From Alphaproteobacteria bacterium RIFCSPLOWO2_01_FULL_40_26 (GTDB taxonomy: Bacteria > Pseudomonadota > Alphaproteobacteria > Rickettsiales > UBA1997): a DNA stretch of 36,190 nucleotides. Each line of letters begins with the position of its first letter. The stretch's first letter is position 1. The DNA lies in assembly GCA_001767955.1 (NCBI GenBank), contig MEMO01000009.1:28740-64929 (forward strand), written 5' to 3'. The notes under the pieces were generated by a model. It saw only the letters and a program-made list of their open reading frames with translations. It did no database searches and was not told the DNA's origin. The position numbers and the translations under genes are program-made. Positions 20,277 through 29,253 of this stretch are shown piece by piece.

Positions 20277-21061
20277 AAATGTTGTAAAACCAAACTCCCC
20301 TTTCCTACTTTCAAACTTTTCATGATGCAGCGATGAACATAGGAATTGGCTTTTTTTGCCGCTTGCGGCAAAGGCATTTTTTTGGCAATATTGCAGGCAA
20401 GAGCTGATGCCAGAGTGCATCCGGTTCCGTGCAGGTTTTTCTTTCCGATTTTTTTATTGCTGATGAGATGAAATTTGTCTTTTTCATCAAGCAAAATGCT
20501 GTGAATTTTTCCATCAGAAAAATTGAGATGACCGCCTTTTATCAAAACCGCCTCACATCCTAAAGCCTTGATTTGCAAGGCAGCAGACTTCATATCAGCA
20601 ACATCGTGAATTTCCATTTCAGCAAGAATTTTTGCTTCATCAATATTTGGCGTAATGATTTTTGCACTTTTGATTAGCCTTGATTTTAGAGTTTCTACAG
20701 CATTTTTCTTCAGTAAGAAATCGCCGGAAGTTGCAACCATTACCGGATCGAGAATCAGCGGAATTTTTTTAGCTTTTTTTTCCAAAATATCAGCCACGCA
20801 ATCAATAATTTGAGCATCTCCAAGCATACCAATTTTTATGGCATCAAATTTTATATCATCGAGAAGCAACTCGATTTGAAGGTGCAAAAAATCAAGCGGT
20901 GAATTGTGAATAGCAAAAACTTTTTTAGTGCTTTGCGCAGTCAGACAAGCAATTGCGGCAGAGGCATAAATTTTATGCGCGGTTGCGGTTTTTAAATCAG
21001 CCTGAATTCCCGCGCCGCCACTGGGATCAGAACCGGCAATAATTAGGATTGCGTTAACCAT
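20273..21061 (-). CDS. thiD: Hydroxymethylpyrimidine/phosphomethylpyrimidine kinase ThiD
   Basis: Phosphorylates HMP and HMP-P in thiamine synthesis or salvage. The 262-residue product is a ribokinase-fold enzyme: IIAGSDPSGGAGIQADLKT at the start, LDPVMVATSGDFLL in the middle, ITPNIDEAKIL, and the phosphate/catalytic motif LHGTGCTLASALA. I chose ATG 21061, which overlaps the end of the LysE-like gene by 8 bp. A further upstream start at 21076 adds five residues that are not family-like. No thiE, thiM or thiC is in the window. Confidence 0.95.
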   Translation of the reverse strand: MVNAILIIAGSDPSGGAGIQADLKTATAHKIYASAAIACLTAQSTKKVFAIHNSPLDFLHLQIELLLDDIKFDAIKIGMLGDAQIIDCVADILEKKAKKIPLILDPVMVATSGDFLLKKNAVETLKSRLIKSAKIITPNIDEAKILAEMEIHDVADMKSAALQIKALGCEAVLIKGGHLNFSDGKIHSILLDEKDKFHLISNKKIGKKNLHGTGCTLASALACNIAKKMPLPQAAKKANSYVHRCIMKSLKVGKGSLVLQHF

Positions 21062-21686
21062 ATCTAACCAACCCAACGCTAAAGGACAGTAAAGTAAAGA
21101 CGATGATCACTAGCCCTGAAACCTGATTTAGCATTTTAAACAAATCATAATCTTTAACTCCAAATTTTGATTTCAGATAATTGCTAAAAAAAACCAGAAA
21201 CATGCAGTAAGAAATCGATAAAAAGATGAATCCGAACAACATAAAAAAAGAGCAAAGCGGATCATAACCATAATTATGCGCGCCAAAACCGGCAAATACC
21301 GCAACAAATCCAATTATAGTCATGGGATTTGCTAATGTTAGAAACAGCATGGAAAAATAATCATAAGCCAAATTTTTCTTACCAATATCGACTTTTTTAA
21401 GCGGCTTGGCCATGAAGGTTTTGATGCCGATTATTACTAAAAAAACCGTTCCGCAGGTTTGGAGAATTATTCGATATTGCAGTAAAAAATCAGAAATCAG
21501 ACTGATACCATAAATCGCGCCATAGGCATAAAAACCTTCAGCAGTGGTTACGGCAAAAGAAGAAACAATCCCTGACAACAAACCTTTCCGCAAAGTTCTT
21601 CTGATATAAAGCACGCTGATTGCGCCGATTGGAACCACGATATAAAAAGCCAGATATATGCCTTTGAGAAAACAACTAAAAATCAT
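21054..21686 (-). CDS. LysE/RhtB-family amino acid exporter-like membrane protein
   Basis: A 210-residue protein with five or six hydrophobic segments, the LysE (RhtB) translocator pattern. The N-terminal part FYIVVPIGAISVLYIRRTLRKG(LLSG) matches the family's PGP...RG-type motif, with VPIGAISVLYIRR in place of the usual PGPnn.l. The middle LANPMTIIGFVAVFAGFG matches the conserved NP(K/M) segment. It probably sits in the inner membrane; the substrate cannot be read from sequence. I chose ATG 21686, overlapping the pyrC end by 11 bp; 21710 is an alternative. It overlaps thiD at its 3' end. Confidence 0.82.
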   Translation of the reverse strand: MIFSCFLKGIYLAFYIVVPIGAISVLYIRRTLRKGLLSGIVSSFAVTTAEGFYAYGAIYGISLISDFLLQYRIILQTCGTVFLVIIGIKTFMAKPLKKVDIGKKNLAYDYFSMLFLTLANPMTIIGFVAVFAGFGAHNYGYDPLCSFFMLFGFIFLSISYCMFLVFFSNYLKSKFGVKDYDLFKMLNQVSGLVIIVFTLLSFSVGLVRYG

Positions 21687-22995
21687 TGTAAACAATCTTG
21701 CCGGCAACAACGGTCATAAGAGCGCGACCCTTGGTTTTGAAGCCACTAAAAGGAGAATTTTTTGATTTGCTGTGAAATTTTTGCGGATCAATCACCCACT
21801 CACAATCAAGATCAATCAGGGTTAAATCTGCGCGCGCGCCTTTTTTGATCACGCCGCCGTTAAAATTTATAATGCGCGCGGCGTTGCAAGTCATCTTGGC
21901 AAGAAGATCTTTTAGCGATAAAATTTTTTGATGATAAAGCGACAAGCTCAATGACAGCATGGTTTCAACGCCAACAATTCCAAAAGTTGCTTCGGCGAGA
22001 GTTTTCTCTTTTGAGGCAATGTCGTGCGGGGCATGATCTGTAGAAATTGCGTCGATTAATCCCGATCTCAAACCTTCAATTAAAGCCTGACGATCAGCTT
22101 TTGATCTGAGTGGCGGATTCATTTTAGCGTTAGTTCCCGATTCTAAAATCTGCTCATCAGTGAGTAAAAAATGATGCGGACAAACTTCAACGCTAGCCGA
22201 TAAACCCTTCTCTTTAGCGCGTCGAATTGCATCGAGAGCTTCACGAGTTGAAACATGAAGCAAATGATAATGTCCACCAATCGCTTCCAAAATTGCCACA
22301 TCACGTTCAACAATCACTGATTCAGAAATGTTTGGAATGCCGCGCACGCCTAGCTTTCGCGATACTTCACCTTCATTGATACAACCCTTGTTAGTGAGAT
22401 TTAAATCTTCAGCATGTTGCGCGATTACCACGCCAAGATCGCGAGAATTTTCAAAAGCACGACGCATTAATTGCGCATTCATAACCGGCAAACCATCATC
22501 GGTGAAACCTACAGCTCCAGCCTTTTTCAATGCTGGCAAATCTGCCAATTCTTCACCTTTCATATTTTTTGTGATGCAGGCGTAAGATAAAATATTGCAG
22601 TAAGCCACGCGGCGCGCGGTTTCATGAAGATCATTCAAAACTTCAACCGTATCAATTGTTGGATTAGTGTTTGGTTGACAAACAACCGTGGTAAGCCCTC
22701 CAGCCACGGCTGACATGCTTCCCGAGGCAAGATCTTCTTTATGGGTTTGTCCGGGATAACGAAAATGAACCTGAATATCGATTAATCCGGGAGATAAAAC
22801 ATGACCTTTGCAATCAATAATTTCAGCATCTGTAACAGAAATTTTTTTACCAAAATCTGCAATTTTATCACCGATCGTCAAAAGCTCGCCAAGCTCATCA
22901 TAGCCCGATTCAGGATCGATAATACGGGCATTTTTGTAGAGAATTTTTTTGTCAGAAAAAATTGGCTGCGCGTAAGGCAGATCGAATTTTGGCAT
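21676..22995 (-). CDS. pyrC: Dihydroorotase PyrC (class I), first metal-ligand His replaced by Gln
   Basis: Forms dihydroorotate from carbamoyl-aspartate in pyrimidine synthesis. The 439-residue product is an amidohydrolase: SPGLIDIQVHFRYPGQTHKEDL at residues 68 onward, TTVVCQPNTNP, FTDDGLPV, AQHAED, HLLHVST, VCPHHFLLTD and STDHAPHD, then a C-terminal urease-like beta domain. In active class I enzymes the N-terminal motif is DxHxHxR. Here it reads D-I-Q75-V-H77-F-R79, so the first zinc histidine is Gln (codon CAG at 22773-22771). The other expected ligands are present. Some alphaproteobacterial paralogues lose ligands, so activity is uncertain. The ATG is 1 bp after the guaA stop. Confidence 0.9.
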   Translation of the reverse strand: MPKFDLPYAQPIFSDKKILYKNARIIDPESGYDELGELLTIGDKIADFGKKISVTDAEIIDCKGHVLSPGLIDIQVHFRYPGQTHKEDLASGSMSAVAGGLTTVVCQPNTNPTIDTVEVLNDLHETARRVAYCNILSYACITKNMKGEELADLPALKKAGAVGFTDDGLPVMNAQLMRRAFENSRDLGVVIAQHAEDLNLTNKGCINEGEVSRKLGVRGIPNISESVIVERDVAILEAIGGHYHLLHVSTREALDAIRRAKEKGLSASVEVCPHHFLLTDEQILESGTNAKMNPPLRSKADRQALIEGLRSGLIDAISTDHAPHDIASKEKTLAEATFGIVGVETMLSLSLSLYHQKILSLKDLLAKMTCNAARIINFNGGVIKKGARADLTLIDLDCEWVIDPQKFHSKSKNSPFSGFKTKGRALMTVVAGKIVYNDF

Positions 22996-22996
22996 G

Positions 22997-24529
22997 CTAC
23001 TCCCATTCAATTGTTCCTGGTGGCTTTGAGGTGAAGTCATAAACCACGCGGTTAATTCCCTTTATTTCATTAATTATGCGATTGGTTATGCGACATAAAA
23101 ATTCTGGATCGAAACGATAAACATCGGCGGTCATTCCATCAACTGAAGTAACGGCGCGCAAAGCTAAAACATTTTCGTAAGTGCGACCATCGCCCATGAC
23201 ACCAACGGTTTTAACTGGCAAAAGCACTGAAAATGCCTGCCAAATTTTTTGATAGAGACCGGCTTTTCTGATTTCTTCAATGTAAATTGCATCAGCTTCC
23301 TGTAAAATTTTGATTTTATCTGGCGTAATTTCGCCGATAATTCTGATTGCCAAACCCGGACCGGGAAAAGGATGACGTTGCACGATAGAGTAAGGCAAAC
23401 CAAGCTCTTTGCCCAATAATCTTACCTCATCTTTGAAAAGCATTCTAACTGGTTCGAGCAATTTTAATTTCATTTTTTTTGGCAGGCCGCCGACATTGTG
23501 ATGCGATTTGATCGTATGGCTTGCGCCCTTGTTTGGATGGGATGATTCGATAACATCGGGATAAAGCGTGCCTTGCGCTAAAAATTCAGCATTTTTGATT
23601 TTCGCCGCTTCCTGATCAAAAACTTCGATGAAAGTTTTGCCGATAATTTTTCTTTTTTTCTCTGGATCAGTTATGCCTTTAAGTCTTGAAAGGAAAAGCT
23701 TTGAAGCATCAACATAAACCAGATTTGTATGAAATTTTTTGGCAAAAACTTCTTTAACTTCCCTGCCCTCATTTTTGCGCAACAAACCGTGATCAACAAA
23801 AATGCAGGTTAATTGCTTGCCGATTGCTTCATTAATGAGCGCGGAAACAACTGATGAATCTACGCCACCGCTAAGTCCACAGATCACTCGTTTTTTGCCA
23901 ACAACTTTTCTGATTTCGGAAATTTCATCTTTCTTAAAATTTTTCATACTCCAATTGGGCTTACAACCGGCAATGTTAATAACGAAATTTTTGATCATTT
24001 TTTTGCCATCAAGCGAATGCATAACTTCAGGATGGAATTGCACGCCGTAAATTTTATTTTGTTCGTCAGCAATTGCGGCAAAAGGCGCGCTGCTGGTTTT
24101 GGCAATCACTTTGAAGCCAGCAGGAATTTTTTCGACTTTGTCGCCGTGACTCATCCAAACCTGTTTATTTTTAACTCCGGCAAAAAATTTCGATGATGAA
24201 ATATTTAAAATTGCATAACCAAATTCACGATTTCCGGTTTTGCCGACATGTCCGCCAAGCAGATGGCAGATGAGTTGTTGACCATAACAAATCCCCAAAA
24301 TCGGCAAAGATAGATCGAAGATTTTTTTATCAATTGTTGGCGCATTTTTCTCATAAACTGAAGCGGGACCGCCAGAAAAAATAATGGCGCGCGGAGCAAT
24401 CTGCTTGATTTGATTAAGATCGATGTTGGAATTTTTTACTTCACAAAAAACGCCAAGTTCACGAATTCTTCTGGCGATTAATTGCGTCACTTGACTGCCA
24501 AAATCGATGATGAGGATTGAGTTGGACAT
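22997..24529 (-). CDS. guaA: GMP synthase (glutamine-hydrolysing) GuaA
   Basis: Aminates XMP to GMP. The 510 residues contain a class I glutamine amidotransferase domain (catalytic C81 in GICYGQQ, His and Glu in GVQFHPEV), an ATP-pyrophosphatase domain with the P-loop GLSGGVDSS, and the GMPS C-terminal dimerisation domain ending in [11 protein letters not shown], the strongly conserved terminus. I chose ATG 24529 ([13 protein letters not shown]); an in-frame start at 24547 adds six residues. It is followed 1 bp later by pyrC, pairing purine and pyrimidine synthesis in one transcript. Confidence 0.98.
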   Translation of the reverse strand: MSNSILIIDFGSQVTQLIARRIRELGVFCEVKNSNIDLNQIKQIAPRAIIFSGGPASVYEKNAPTIDKKIFDLSLPILGICYGQQLICHLLGGHVGKTGNREFGYAILNISSSKFFAGVKNKQVWMSHGDKVEKIPAGFKVIAKTSSAPFAAIADEQNKIYGVQFHPEVMHSLDGKKMIKNFVINIAGCKPNWSMKNFKKDEISEIRKVVGKKRVICGLSGGVDSSVVSALINEAIGKQLTCIFVDHGLLRKNEGREVKEVFAKKFHTNLVYVDASKLFLSRLKGITDPEKKRKIIGKTFIEVFDQEAAKIKNAEFLAQGTLYPDVIESSHPNKGASHTIKSHHNVGGLPKKMKLKLLEPVRMLFKDEVRLLGKELGLPYSIVQRHPFPGPGLAIRIIGEITPDKIKILQEADAIYIEEIRKAGLYQKIWQAFSVLLPVKTVGVMGDGRTYENVLALRAVTSVDGMTADVYRFDPEFLCRITNRIINEIKGINRVVYDFTSKPPGTIEWE

Positions 24530-24537
24530 ATAGTAAT

Positions 24538-24580
24538 TACCCACCATTTTCCCTCATTTCCAGAGGCTATGGTGAGGGTA
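24538..24580. repeat. Imperfect inverted repeat between gpsA and guaA
   Basis: TACCCACCAT (24538-24547) pairs with ATGGTGAGGGTA (24569-24580) with a 2-nt bulge. It resembles a decayed piece of the CCCTCACC-type palindrome seen intact at 34634-34727. It could weakly attenuate read-through from gpsA to guaA. Confidence 0.4.
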
Positions 24581-24583
24581 TAT

Positions 24584-25543
24584 TTATTTTAAAATCGCCT
24601 TAACAATTTTTTTTCTGATCTCTTTTTGCGGGAATTTGTGAGTTAAAATTTCGTTTATTTCTTCACACAAATCCAGTCGCAATTTGAGCTTCTGTGACAT
24701 TGCAGACACTGCTTTGGCGGCAAGAATTCCTTCGTAAGTTTTATTTTTTTCTGCTGGTTTTCCCTGCGCGATTAAGCGTCCAAGCGAGTTATTGCGCGAT
24801 TTACCAGAAGAGCAGGTAAGAAAAATATCGCCGAAACCGGCGGCAGTTGCTACATCATCGCAAGCGCGTAATTTTTTGCAAAGAAGTCTGATCTCGGAAA
24901 TGCCTTTCATTACCAAAGCCGCTTTGGCATTGATGCCAAGCCCTAATTCGTCAACAATCCCACAGCCAATGGCAATGATATTTTTAACTACGCCGCAAAT
25001 TTCGGCAGTACGTGGATCGTTGAAATATCCGGCTTGAAAATAATCATTATTTAAAACATCAATCACAGATTGCGCCAATTTTTTATTTTTTGTAGCAATG
25101 GTGGTGATGCTTGGCGCTTCGTTTGCAACTTCATGCGCAAAATTCGGTCCGGAAAAAACGGCATAATTTTTATTGCCAGTAATTTTTTCAAAAGCGTCGG
25201 ACAAAAGTAGTAAAGACTTGGGTTCAACACCTTTCGAACAAATGACAAATCCACAATTTTTTTTGAACTTGGCGCTAGAAATTTTATGAAAAACTTCAGC
25301 GGAATTAATGCTTGGGGTGACGACAAAAACCAAATCAACATCTTTTTCATAACTGGAAATCGCGATGATTTTTTTATCAAGAATTACACCAGGCAAAAAT
25401 TTTTCATTTTGATTTTTCTGCTTAATTTCATCTGCAATTTTAATGTTGTTAACGTTTAAAAAAACCCGATGGCCATTTTTGGCGATAAGATTGGCAATCG
25501 CTGTGCCCCAAGCTCCGGCGCCAATTACTAAAACTTTTTTCAT
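24584..25543 (-). CDS. gpsA: NAD(P)+-dependent glycerol-3-phosphate dehydrogenase GpsA
   Basis: Reduces dihydroxyacetone phosphate to sn-glycerol-3-phosphate for phospholipid synthesis. The 319-residue product has the nucleotide-binding motif VLVIGAGAWGTAIANLI, VVTPSI, SKGVEP, FSGPNFAHEVA, the catalytic lysine region CGVVKNIIAIGCGI, and the C-terminal AGFGDIFLTCSSGKSRN block. It overlaps acpS by 4 bp (ATGA), a lipid-synthesis pair. Confidence 0.97.
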   Translation of the reverse strand: MKKVLVIGAGAWGTAIANLIAKNGHRVFLNVNNIKIADEIKQKNQNEKFLPGVILDKKIIAISSYEKDVDLVFVVTPSINSAEVFHKISSAKFKKNCGFVICSKGVEPKSLLLLSDAFEKITGNKNYAVFSGPNFAHEVANEAPSITTIATKNKKLAQSVIDVLNNDYFQAGYFNDPRTAEICGVVKNIIAIGCGIVDELGLGINAKAALVMKGISEIRLLCKKLRACDDVATAAGFGDIFLTCSSGKSRNNSLGRLIAQGKPAEKNKTYEGILAAKAVSAMSQKLKLRLDLCEEINEILTHKFPQKEIRKKIVKAILK

Positions 25544-25935
25544 GAAATTTTTTCAATTATGACAATAGCGCTTGCCAGCGGATTTTCGTCGGTTAGCGAC
25601 AAATGAACGGAAAAGTTTTTGCAGTTAAAATGTTGTTTTAAAAACTTTTCTTTGCCGTTGAGAATTTTAATTTTCGGCGCGCCGAGTTCGCCATTTTCAA
25701 CCTCAATATCCTTAAAATCTATTCCTCTGCCAATGCCAAGACCGGTTGCTTTGGCAAAAGCTTCTTTGGCAGCAAATCTTTTGGCATAGAACAGTGATGA
25801 ATAGTTTTTTACTTTTTCAACACATAGAATTTCATTTTTAGTAAAAATTTTCTGCGGAAATTTTTCTTTGAACTGAAACATCAAATGTTCAATTCTGCCA
25901 ACAGAAACCAGATCAATTCCAACACCGAGGATCAT
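25540..25935 (-). CDS. acpS: Holo-[acyl-carrier-protein] synthase AcpS
   Basis: Transfers 4'-phosphopantetheine from CoA to the acyl carrier protein. The 131-residue product has the two family signatures: ILGVGIDLVSVGRIEHL (Mg-binding Asp) and the FAAKEAFAKATGLGIG block (Glu, Lys), with the C-terminal VHLSLTDENPLASAIVI. The start codon is separated by only 27 bp from that of the divergent pilus-like gene, and that spacer contains period-7 repeats. Confidence 0.96.
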   Translation of the reverse strand: MILGVGIDLVSVGRIEHLMFQFKEKFPQKIFTKNEILCVEKVKNYSSLFYAKRFAAKEAFAKATGLGIGRGIDFKDIEVENGELGAPKIKILNGKEKFLKQHFNCKNFSVHLSLTDENPLASAIVIIEKIS

Positions 25936-25956
25936 GATTAATTACGATTTACGATT
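25936..25956. repeat. Heptamer repeat between acpS and the pilM/N-like gene
   Basis: Units GATTAAT, TACGATT, TACGATT lie directly against the acpS start codon. The full divergent spacer is 27 bp, too short to hold two complete promoters, so at least one must lie inside a coding region. Confidence 0.7.
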
Positions 25957-25962
25957 TTTTTA

Positions 25963-27519
25963 ATGTTTTCAGAAAAAACCTTTGTTGTCACTATCGGAAA
26001 CTATGGTGCTGTTGTTGCTTTGCACGAAAAAAATGAAATCAAAAACAAAATCTTTCTCGATGATTTAACCGACGAAGCAAAAAAACAATTGCAGGAAATT
26101 TTTGCTAAAAACAAATCGGCAAAAATTTATCTGATGCTTGATACCATTGATCAAAGCTACAAGAAAAAAATCTATCCGGCGGTGCGTAAAAGCGACCTTT
26201 CGCGTATAATCAAGCGCGATATGGCGGCAGATGGCGATAAGGAAAGTATCAAAAACTACATTATCATTAACAATAAATCGGCCAAAAAACCGGGTAAAAA
26301 TCAGGTCGGAAAACGCTGGGAATGTCTTTTCATCTCTTCTTCAAATTCGGAAATCATCAATAAATGGATGGCCTTTTTGCTGGATATGACAAATCATCTC
26401 ATCGGCATTTACATGTTACCGATTGAGGCTTTTAACCTCTTTAAGTTGATGAGGGATAACTTAAAGTCTCAATCGAAAATCCAGAATAAAAGTAATGATC
26501 TTTACTGCTTTGTGATCCAGAACAAAGTTAGCGGAATCAGGCAGATCGTGTTTTCCGAACAGGGCATAGTTTTTACTCGCGTGGTTAATTATGATTTTGC
26601 GCAGGAAAATTTTTTAGAAAAATATGAGCAGGATATTTACAGCACTTTTGAATATCTAAAGCGCCTCTTTCCAGATCTTTCCATGGCTGAACTTGATATC
26701 GTCAATGTTTTTCCGGACGAAATTTTAACAAAAATAAAAACAATCAACAATATCGAGCTTAATTTTATCAACTACACGCCAAATAAAATAGCGGTAGAGA
26801 TTGGCTATCCCAAGCTCCTGCCACAAAATAGCAATTTTTGTGATCTGCTGATTTCAAAAATCTTCGCTTTGGACAAAAAAATCCTGAAATTCACCACTCC
26901 AAAAATTACTTTTCTGGAAAAATTTTTTACTGTCCTCAAAAGCTCATATTACCTCAATCTGCTTTTAGTCGCTGCAATTTGTGCTAGCGTATTAATTACC
27001 GTCCTTTCCCAAGAAAAAATTGCCGAACTTGTCGAACTTGCCGAAACTGAAAAATTTGCTGCAGTTCAGGATTTATCTAAATTGAAAAAAATTGCCCTTG
27101 AAGGAGCACAAATCAGCGAAGGAGACACTACCATTGAAATTGAGAGAATTACAGATTTTGGTAAAATCGAGGAAACTATGGGCACAACAAAAACAAACTT
27201 TACTGAATTTTATATCGGCCTGAAATTTCTCAAGAATTTTAATGTAAAACTTAACAAATTTTCCTATTCAATGCAGAATTTTAACAGCAAATCTCCTGCT
27301 CCAAACACCAGCTACGATATCGGATTTGGCGGTGAAATTATCAATAAAAGCGGAGATATTGAGGATTTGTTCAAGGAATTTGATACTTTGGTAATTGAGG
27401 TAAAAGGCAAAATGACACCAGCTTCAGTGAAATACACCGAGCTACCGCGCAACATTGATTTCAATAAAAAATACTACAATTTTCCCATTGATTTTACAGT
27501 AACCAACAAAGCTCAATGA
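25963..27519 (+). CDS. PilM-PilN / GspL / MshI-like inner-membrane platform protein
   Basis: A 518-residue bitopic protein. Residues 1-310 look like a cytoplasmic actin-fold domain (EKTFVVTIGNYGAVVAL at the start, TRVVNYDF...YEQDIYSTFEYLKRLFP). This is followed by one membrane span (about 329-349, YLNLLLVAAICASVLITVLS) and a periplasmic part of about 165 residues with a helical stretch, then a ferredoxin-like-looking region. This topology is that of GspL (type II secretion) or a PilM-PilN fusion (type IV pilus assembly); the MSHA protein MshI is also comparable. It joins the next gene by an ATGA overlap. The call rests on topology and operon order, not on a signature motif, so the exact family is open. 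Confidence 0.6.
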   Translation: MFSEKTFVVTIGNYGAVVALHEKNEIKNKIFLDDLTDEAKKQLQEIFAKNKSAKIYLMLDTIDQSYKKKIYPAVRKSDLSRIIKRDMAADGDKESIKNYIIINNKSAKKPGKNQVGKRWECLFISSSNSEIINKWMAFLLDMTNHLIGIYMLPIEAFNLFKLMRDNLKSQSKIQNKSNDLYCFVIQNKVSGIRQIVFSEQGIVFTRVVNYDFAQENFLEKYEQDIYSTFEYLKRLFPDLSMAELDIVNVFPDEILTKIKTINNIELNFINYTPNKIAVEIGYPKLLPQNSNFCDLLISKIFALDKKILKFTTPKITFLEKFFTVLKSSYYLNLLLVAAICASVLITVLSQEKIAELVELAETEKFAAVQDLSKLKKIALEGAQISEGDTTIEIERITDFGKIEETMGTTKTNFTEFYIGLKFLKNFNVKLNKFSYSMQNFNSKSPAPNTSYDIGFGGEIINKSGDIEDLFKEFDTLVIEVKGKMTPASVKYTELPRNIDFNKKYYNFPIDFTVTNKAQ

Positions 27520-28208
27520 AGATAATTGATTTAAGAAAAAAGATCATAATCAATTTTTCTGCTTCGGGGGTTTTACTACTTTGTCTAGGCGGAGTAATGT
27601 CCTATTATCTAAGCGAAAAAGGCACGGTACAGGGAAAGGTTGATAAAATCAAAAGCGAAACTTCGTCCTTTAAAACCCAGGCAGTAGAGCTGGAAAGCAA
27701 AACCACCGAAGCCAAAAAATATCAGACATTGTGGAAAAAACTTACAGACAACAAAAAAAATACCGGCGGAATCAAGATGGACGATGTCAATGCCAAACTT
27801 GTGTCAGCGGCGGAAAAATATAACATAACCGGAACCAATATCAGAGTAACTTTGCCGGAAGTTTTAAAAGATGGTCTTTTTAATCGCGCTACAGTGCAGG
27901 TTTTATTTACAACAGTTAATCTGACTTTTTCTTCCGTCAACGATATCAAAGCGCTTCTCTTTGTTAATGAGTTTATTGAGTCGCTTCCCGGCTATCCAAT
28001 AATCACTGCTTTTGAAATCAGGAAGAATAAAGATTATACAACACAGGATTTTATTGATATTAGCTCGGGAAAATCATCGGGCGCCATCAACGGCAAACTT
28101 GATTTTTTCTGGTATGCTTACAAAGAGCTGGAGAAAAAGACAGGTGAAACAAAACCGACTCCCTCTGAAAACAATCCTGAAGCAAATGCGCCCAAACCGA
28201 CTTTATAA
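27516..28208 (+). CDS. PilO / GspM / MshJ-like inner-membrane platform protein
   Basis: A 230-residue bitopic protein with a short cytoplasmic N-terminus, one membrane span (about residues 10-31) and a coiled-coil-like segment (about 35-65, KVDKIKSETSSFKTQAVELESKT). The periplasmic domain (about 85-205) has alternating beta/alpha character, and the tail is Pro/Asn-rich. The layout is that of PilO or GspM. It overlaps both neighbours (4 bp upstream, 23 bp downstream), consistent with stoichiometric assembly of one complex. Primary-sequence evidence is weak. Confidence 0.55.
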   Translation: MKIIDLRKKIIINFSASGVLLLCLGGVMSYYLSEKGTVQGKVDKIKSETSSFKTQAVELESKTTEAKKYQTLWKKLTDNKKNTGGIKMDDVNAKLVSAAEKYNITGTNIRVTLPEVLKDGLFNRATVQVLFTTVNLTFSSVNDIKALLFVNEFIESLPGYPIITAFEIRKNKDYTTQDFIDISSGKSSGAINGKLDFFWYAYKELEKKTGETKPTPSENNPEANAPKPTL

Positions 28209-28998
28209 AATTATTATTTTATCGCTATTTTCACTTACGGCATTTGCTCAAGAGAAAAACACTCTTGAAGAAAAAAATCTTCCCGATGCCGCAAAGCAAG
28301 ATGATAAAAAAAGCAGCATAAAAAATGCGATAGCAATCCCGGGCCAAATTCAGGATTCGCTAAAAACAATTCTGTTAAATCAGAAAGCGGTTTCTCTGAT
28401 GTTTGATGATGAACAAACTGGCAATATTGACCGCGCTATTGAATCACTAAAAAACAATCAGGTTTTTGTTCCGGAAGAAGAAGAAGCGGGGCAGGAAGGC
28501 GAACTGAATGAAGAAGAAAAAAAGAAAAAAGAAGCAGAAGACAAAGCCAAGCAAGAAAAAAAAGCAGAGGAAGAGAACGAAAAATCCTACATTTATCTGG
28601 CATCAGTAATTTATTTTACCCCGAACAACTGGGCAGTATGGATTAATGATCAAAAAATTACCTCTGAAACCAATAAAAACCAAAAAGAACTTTTTGCCAC
28701 TTCAGTGCAAAAAGACCGGGTGAAGTTACGTTGGACATTAAGCATCAGCAAATGGAAAATTTTATCAGGACGAAAATCAGAAGAATTTGCGCCGAAAATC
28801 AATGAGAGTAATCAGGTTGAAGTTGAGTTTGAATTAAGACCGAATCAAACATTCATTTTGAGCACTACCAATATCGTCGAGGGCAGAGCAGTTATAGCTC
28901 TCCTAAAAAAGCGCGAGGAAGAGAAAAAAGCAAAAGTAAATGAAGCAACAACTAAAACTACAACACCAGCGGTAAGGGCTGGACAAAGTGGGTTATAA
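28186..28998 (+). CDS. Secreted PilP / GspC / MshK-like protein
   Basis: A 270-residue exported protein. The signal peptide RPNRLYKIIILSLFSLTAFA is probably cleaved before QEKN. Then come a polar region, an acidic/lysine-rich low-complexity linker (about residues 97-130), and a small beta-rich domain with YLASVIYFTPNNWAVWINDQKI. This resembles the 'L.si.yssp..avIng..v' repeat of PilP, GspC and MshK homology regions. A second low-complexity Lys/Glu stretch ends the protein. I chose ATG 28186, inside the end of the previous gene, because it gives a clean signal peptide; the longer frame from 28012 is rejected. It is probably the periplasmic link to a secretin that is not in this window. Confidence 0.6.
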   Translation: MRPNRLYKIIILSLFSLTAFAQEKNTLEEKNLPDAAKQDDKKSSIKNAIAIPGQIQDSLKTILLNQKAVSLMFDDEQTGNIDRAIESLKNNQVFVPEEEEAGQEGELNEEEKKKKEAEDKAKQEKKAEEENEKSYIYLASVIYFTPNNWAVWINDQKITSETNKNQKELFATSVQKDRVKLRWTLSISKWKILSGRKSEEFAPKINESNQVEVEFELRPNQTFILSTTNIVEGRAVIALLKKREEEKKAKVNEATTKTTTPAVRAGQSGL

Positions 28999-29056
28999 AC
29001 AACCCCGGTCGCACTTAAGAAGTAAAGACTAAAGCCATACATTTACCGCTTTAGTT

Positions 29057-29178
29057 CCATATTGTCACCCCGTCGAACTCCATATTGTCACCCCGTCGAA
29101 TGACGGGGTCTACTCACCACCACCAATAAAATCTCATCTTTGATAAGACAGACCCCGTCATGAAGACGGGGTGACAAT
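29057..29178. repeat. Composite repeat: 21-bp tandem copies plus inverted repeat (CACCCCGTC type)
   Basis: Two direct 21-bp copies (29057-29077 and 29080-29100, CCATATTGTCACCCCGTCGAA) are followed by an inverted repeat. Its left arm 29084-29111 and right arm 29150-29178 match apart from a short mismatch in the centre. It looks like an interspersed palindromic element whose outer tip was duplicated. It occupies most of the 255-bp spacer between the pilP-like gene and ruvC, where both genes end, so it may also stop transcription. No coding content was seen. Confidence 0.85.
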
Positions 29179-29253
29179 GTTGGATGATTCGTGATTTGGA
29201 TTAGAGTCCGTGGTGTAAATAGTGATTTCTTAAGCGCGATTGGGGTTAAAAAT

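Noticed and set aside
24538-24580. Strong intrinsic terminator between gpsA and guaA
   Set aside because: The stem has a bulge, a 21-nt loop and no T-tract; kept only as a weak repeat remnant.
28012-28185. N-terminal extension of the PilP-like gene back to 28012
   Set aside because: The added 58 residues overlap the PilO-like gene in another frame and would bury the clear signal peptide that starts at 28186.
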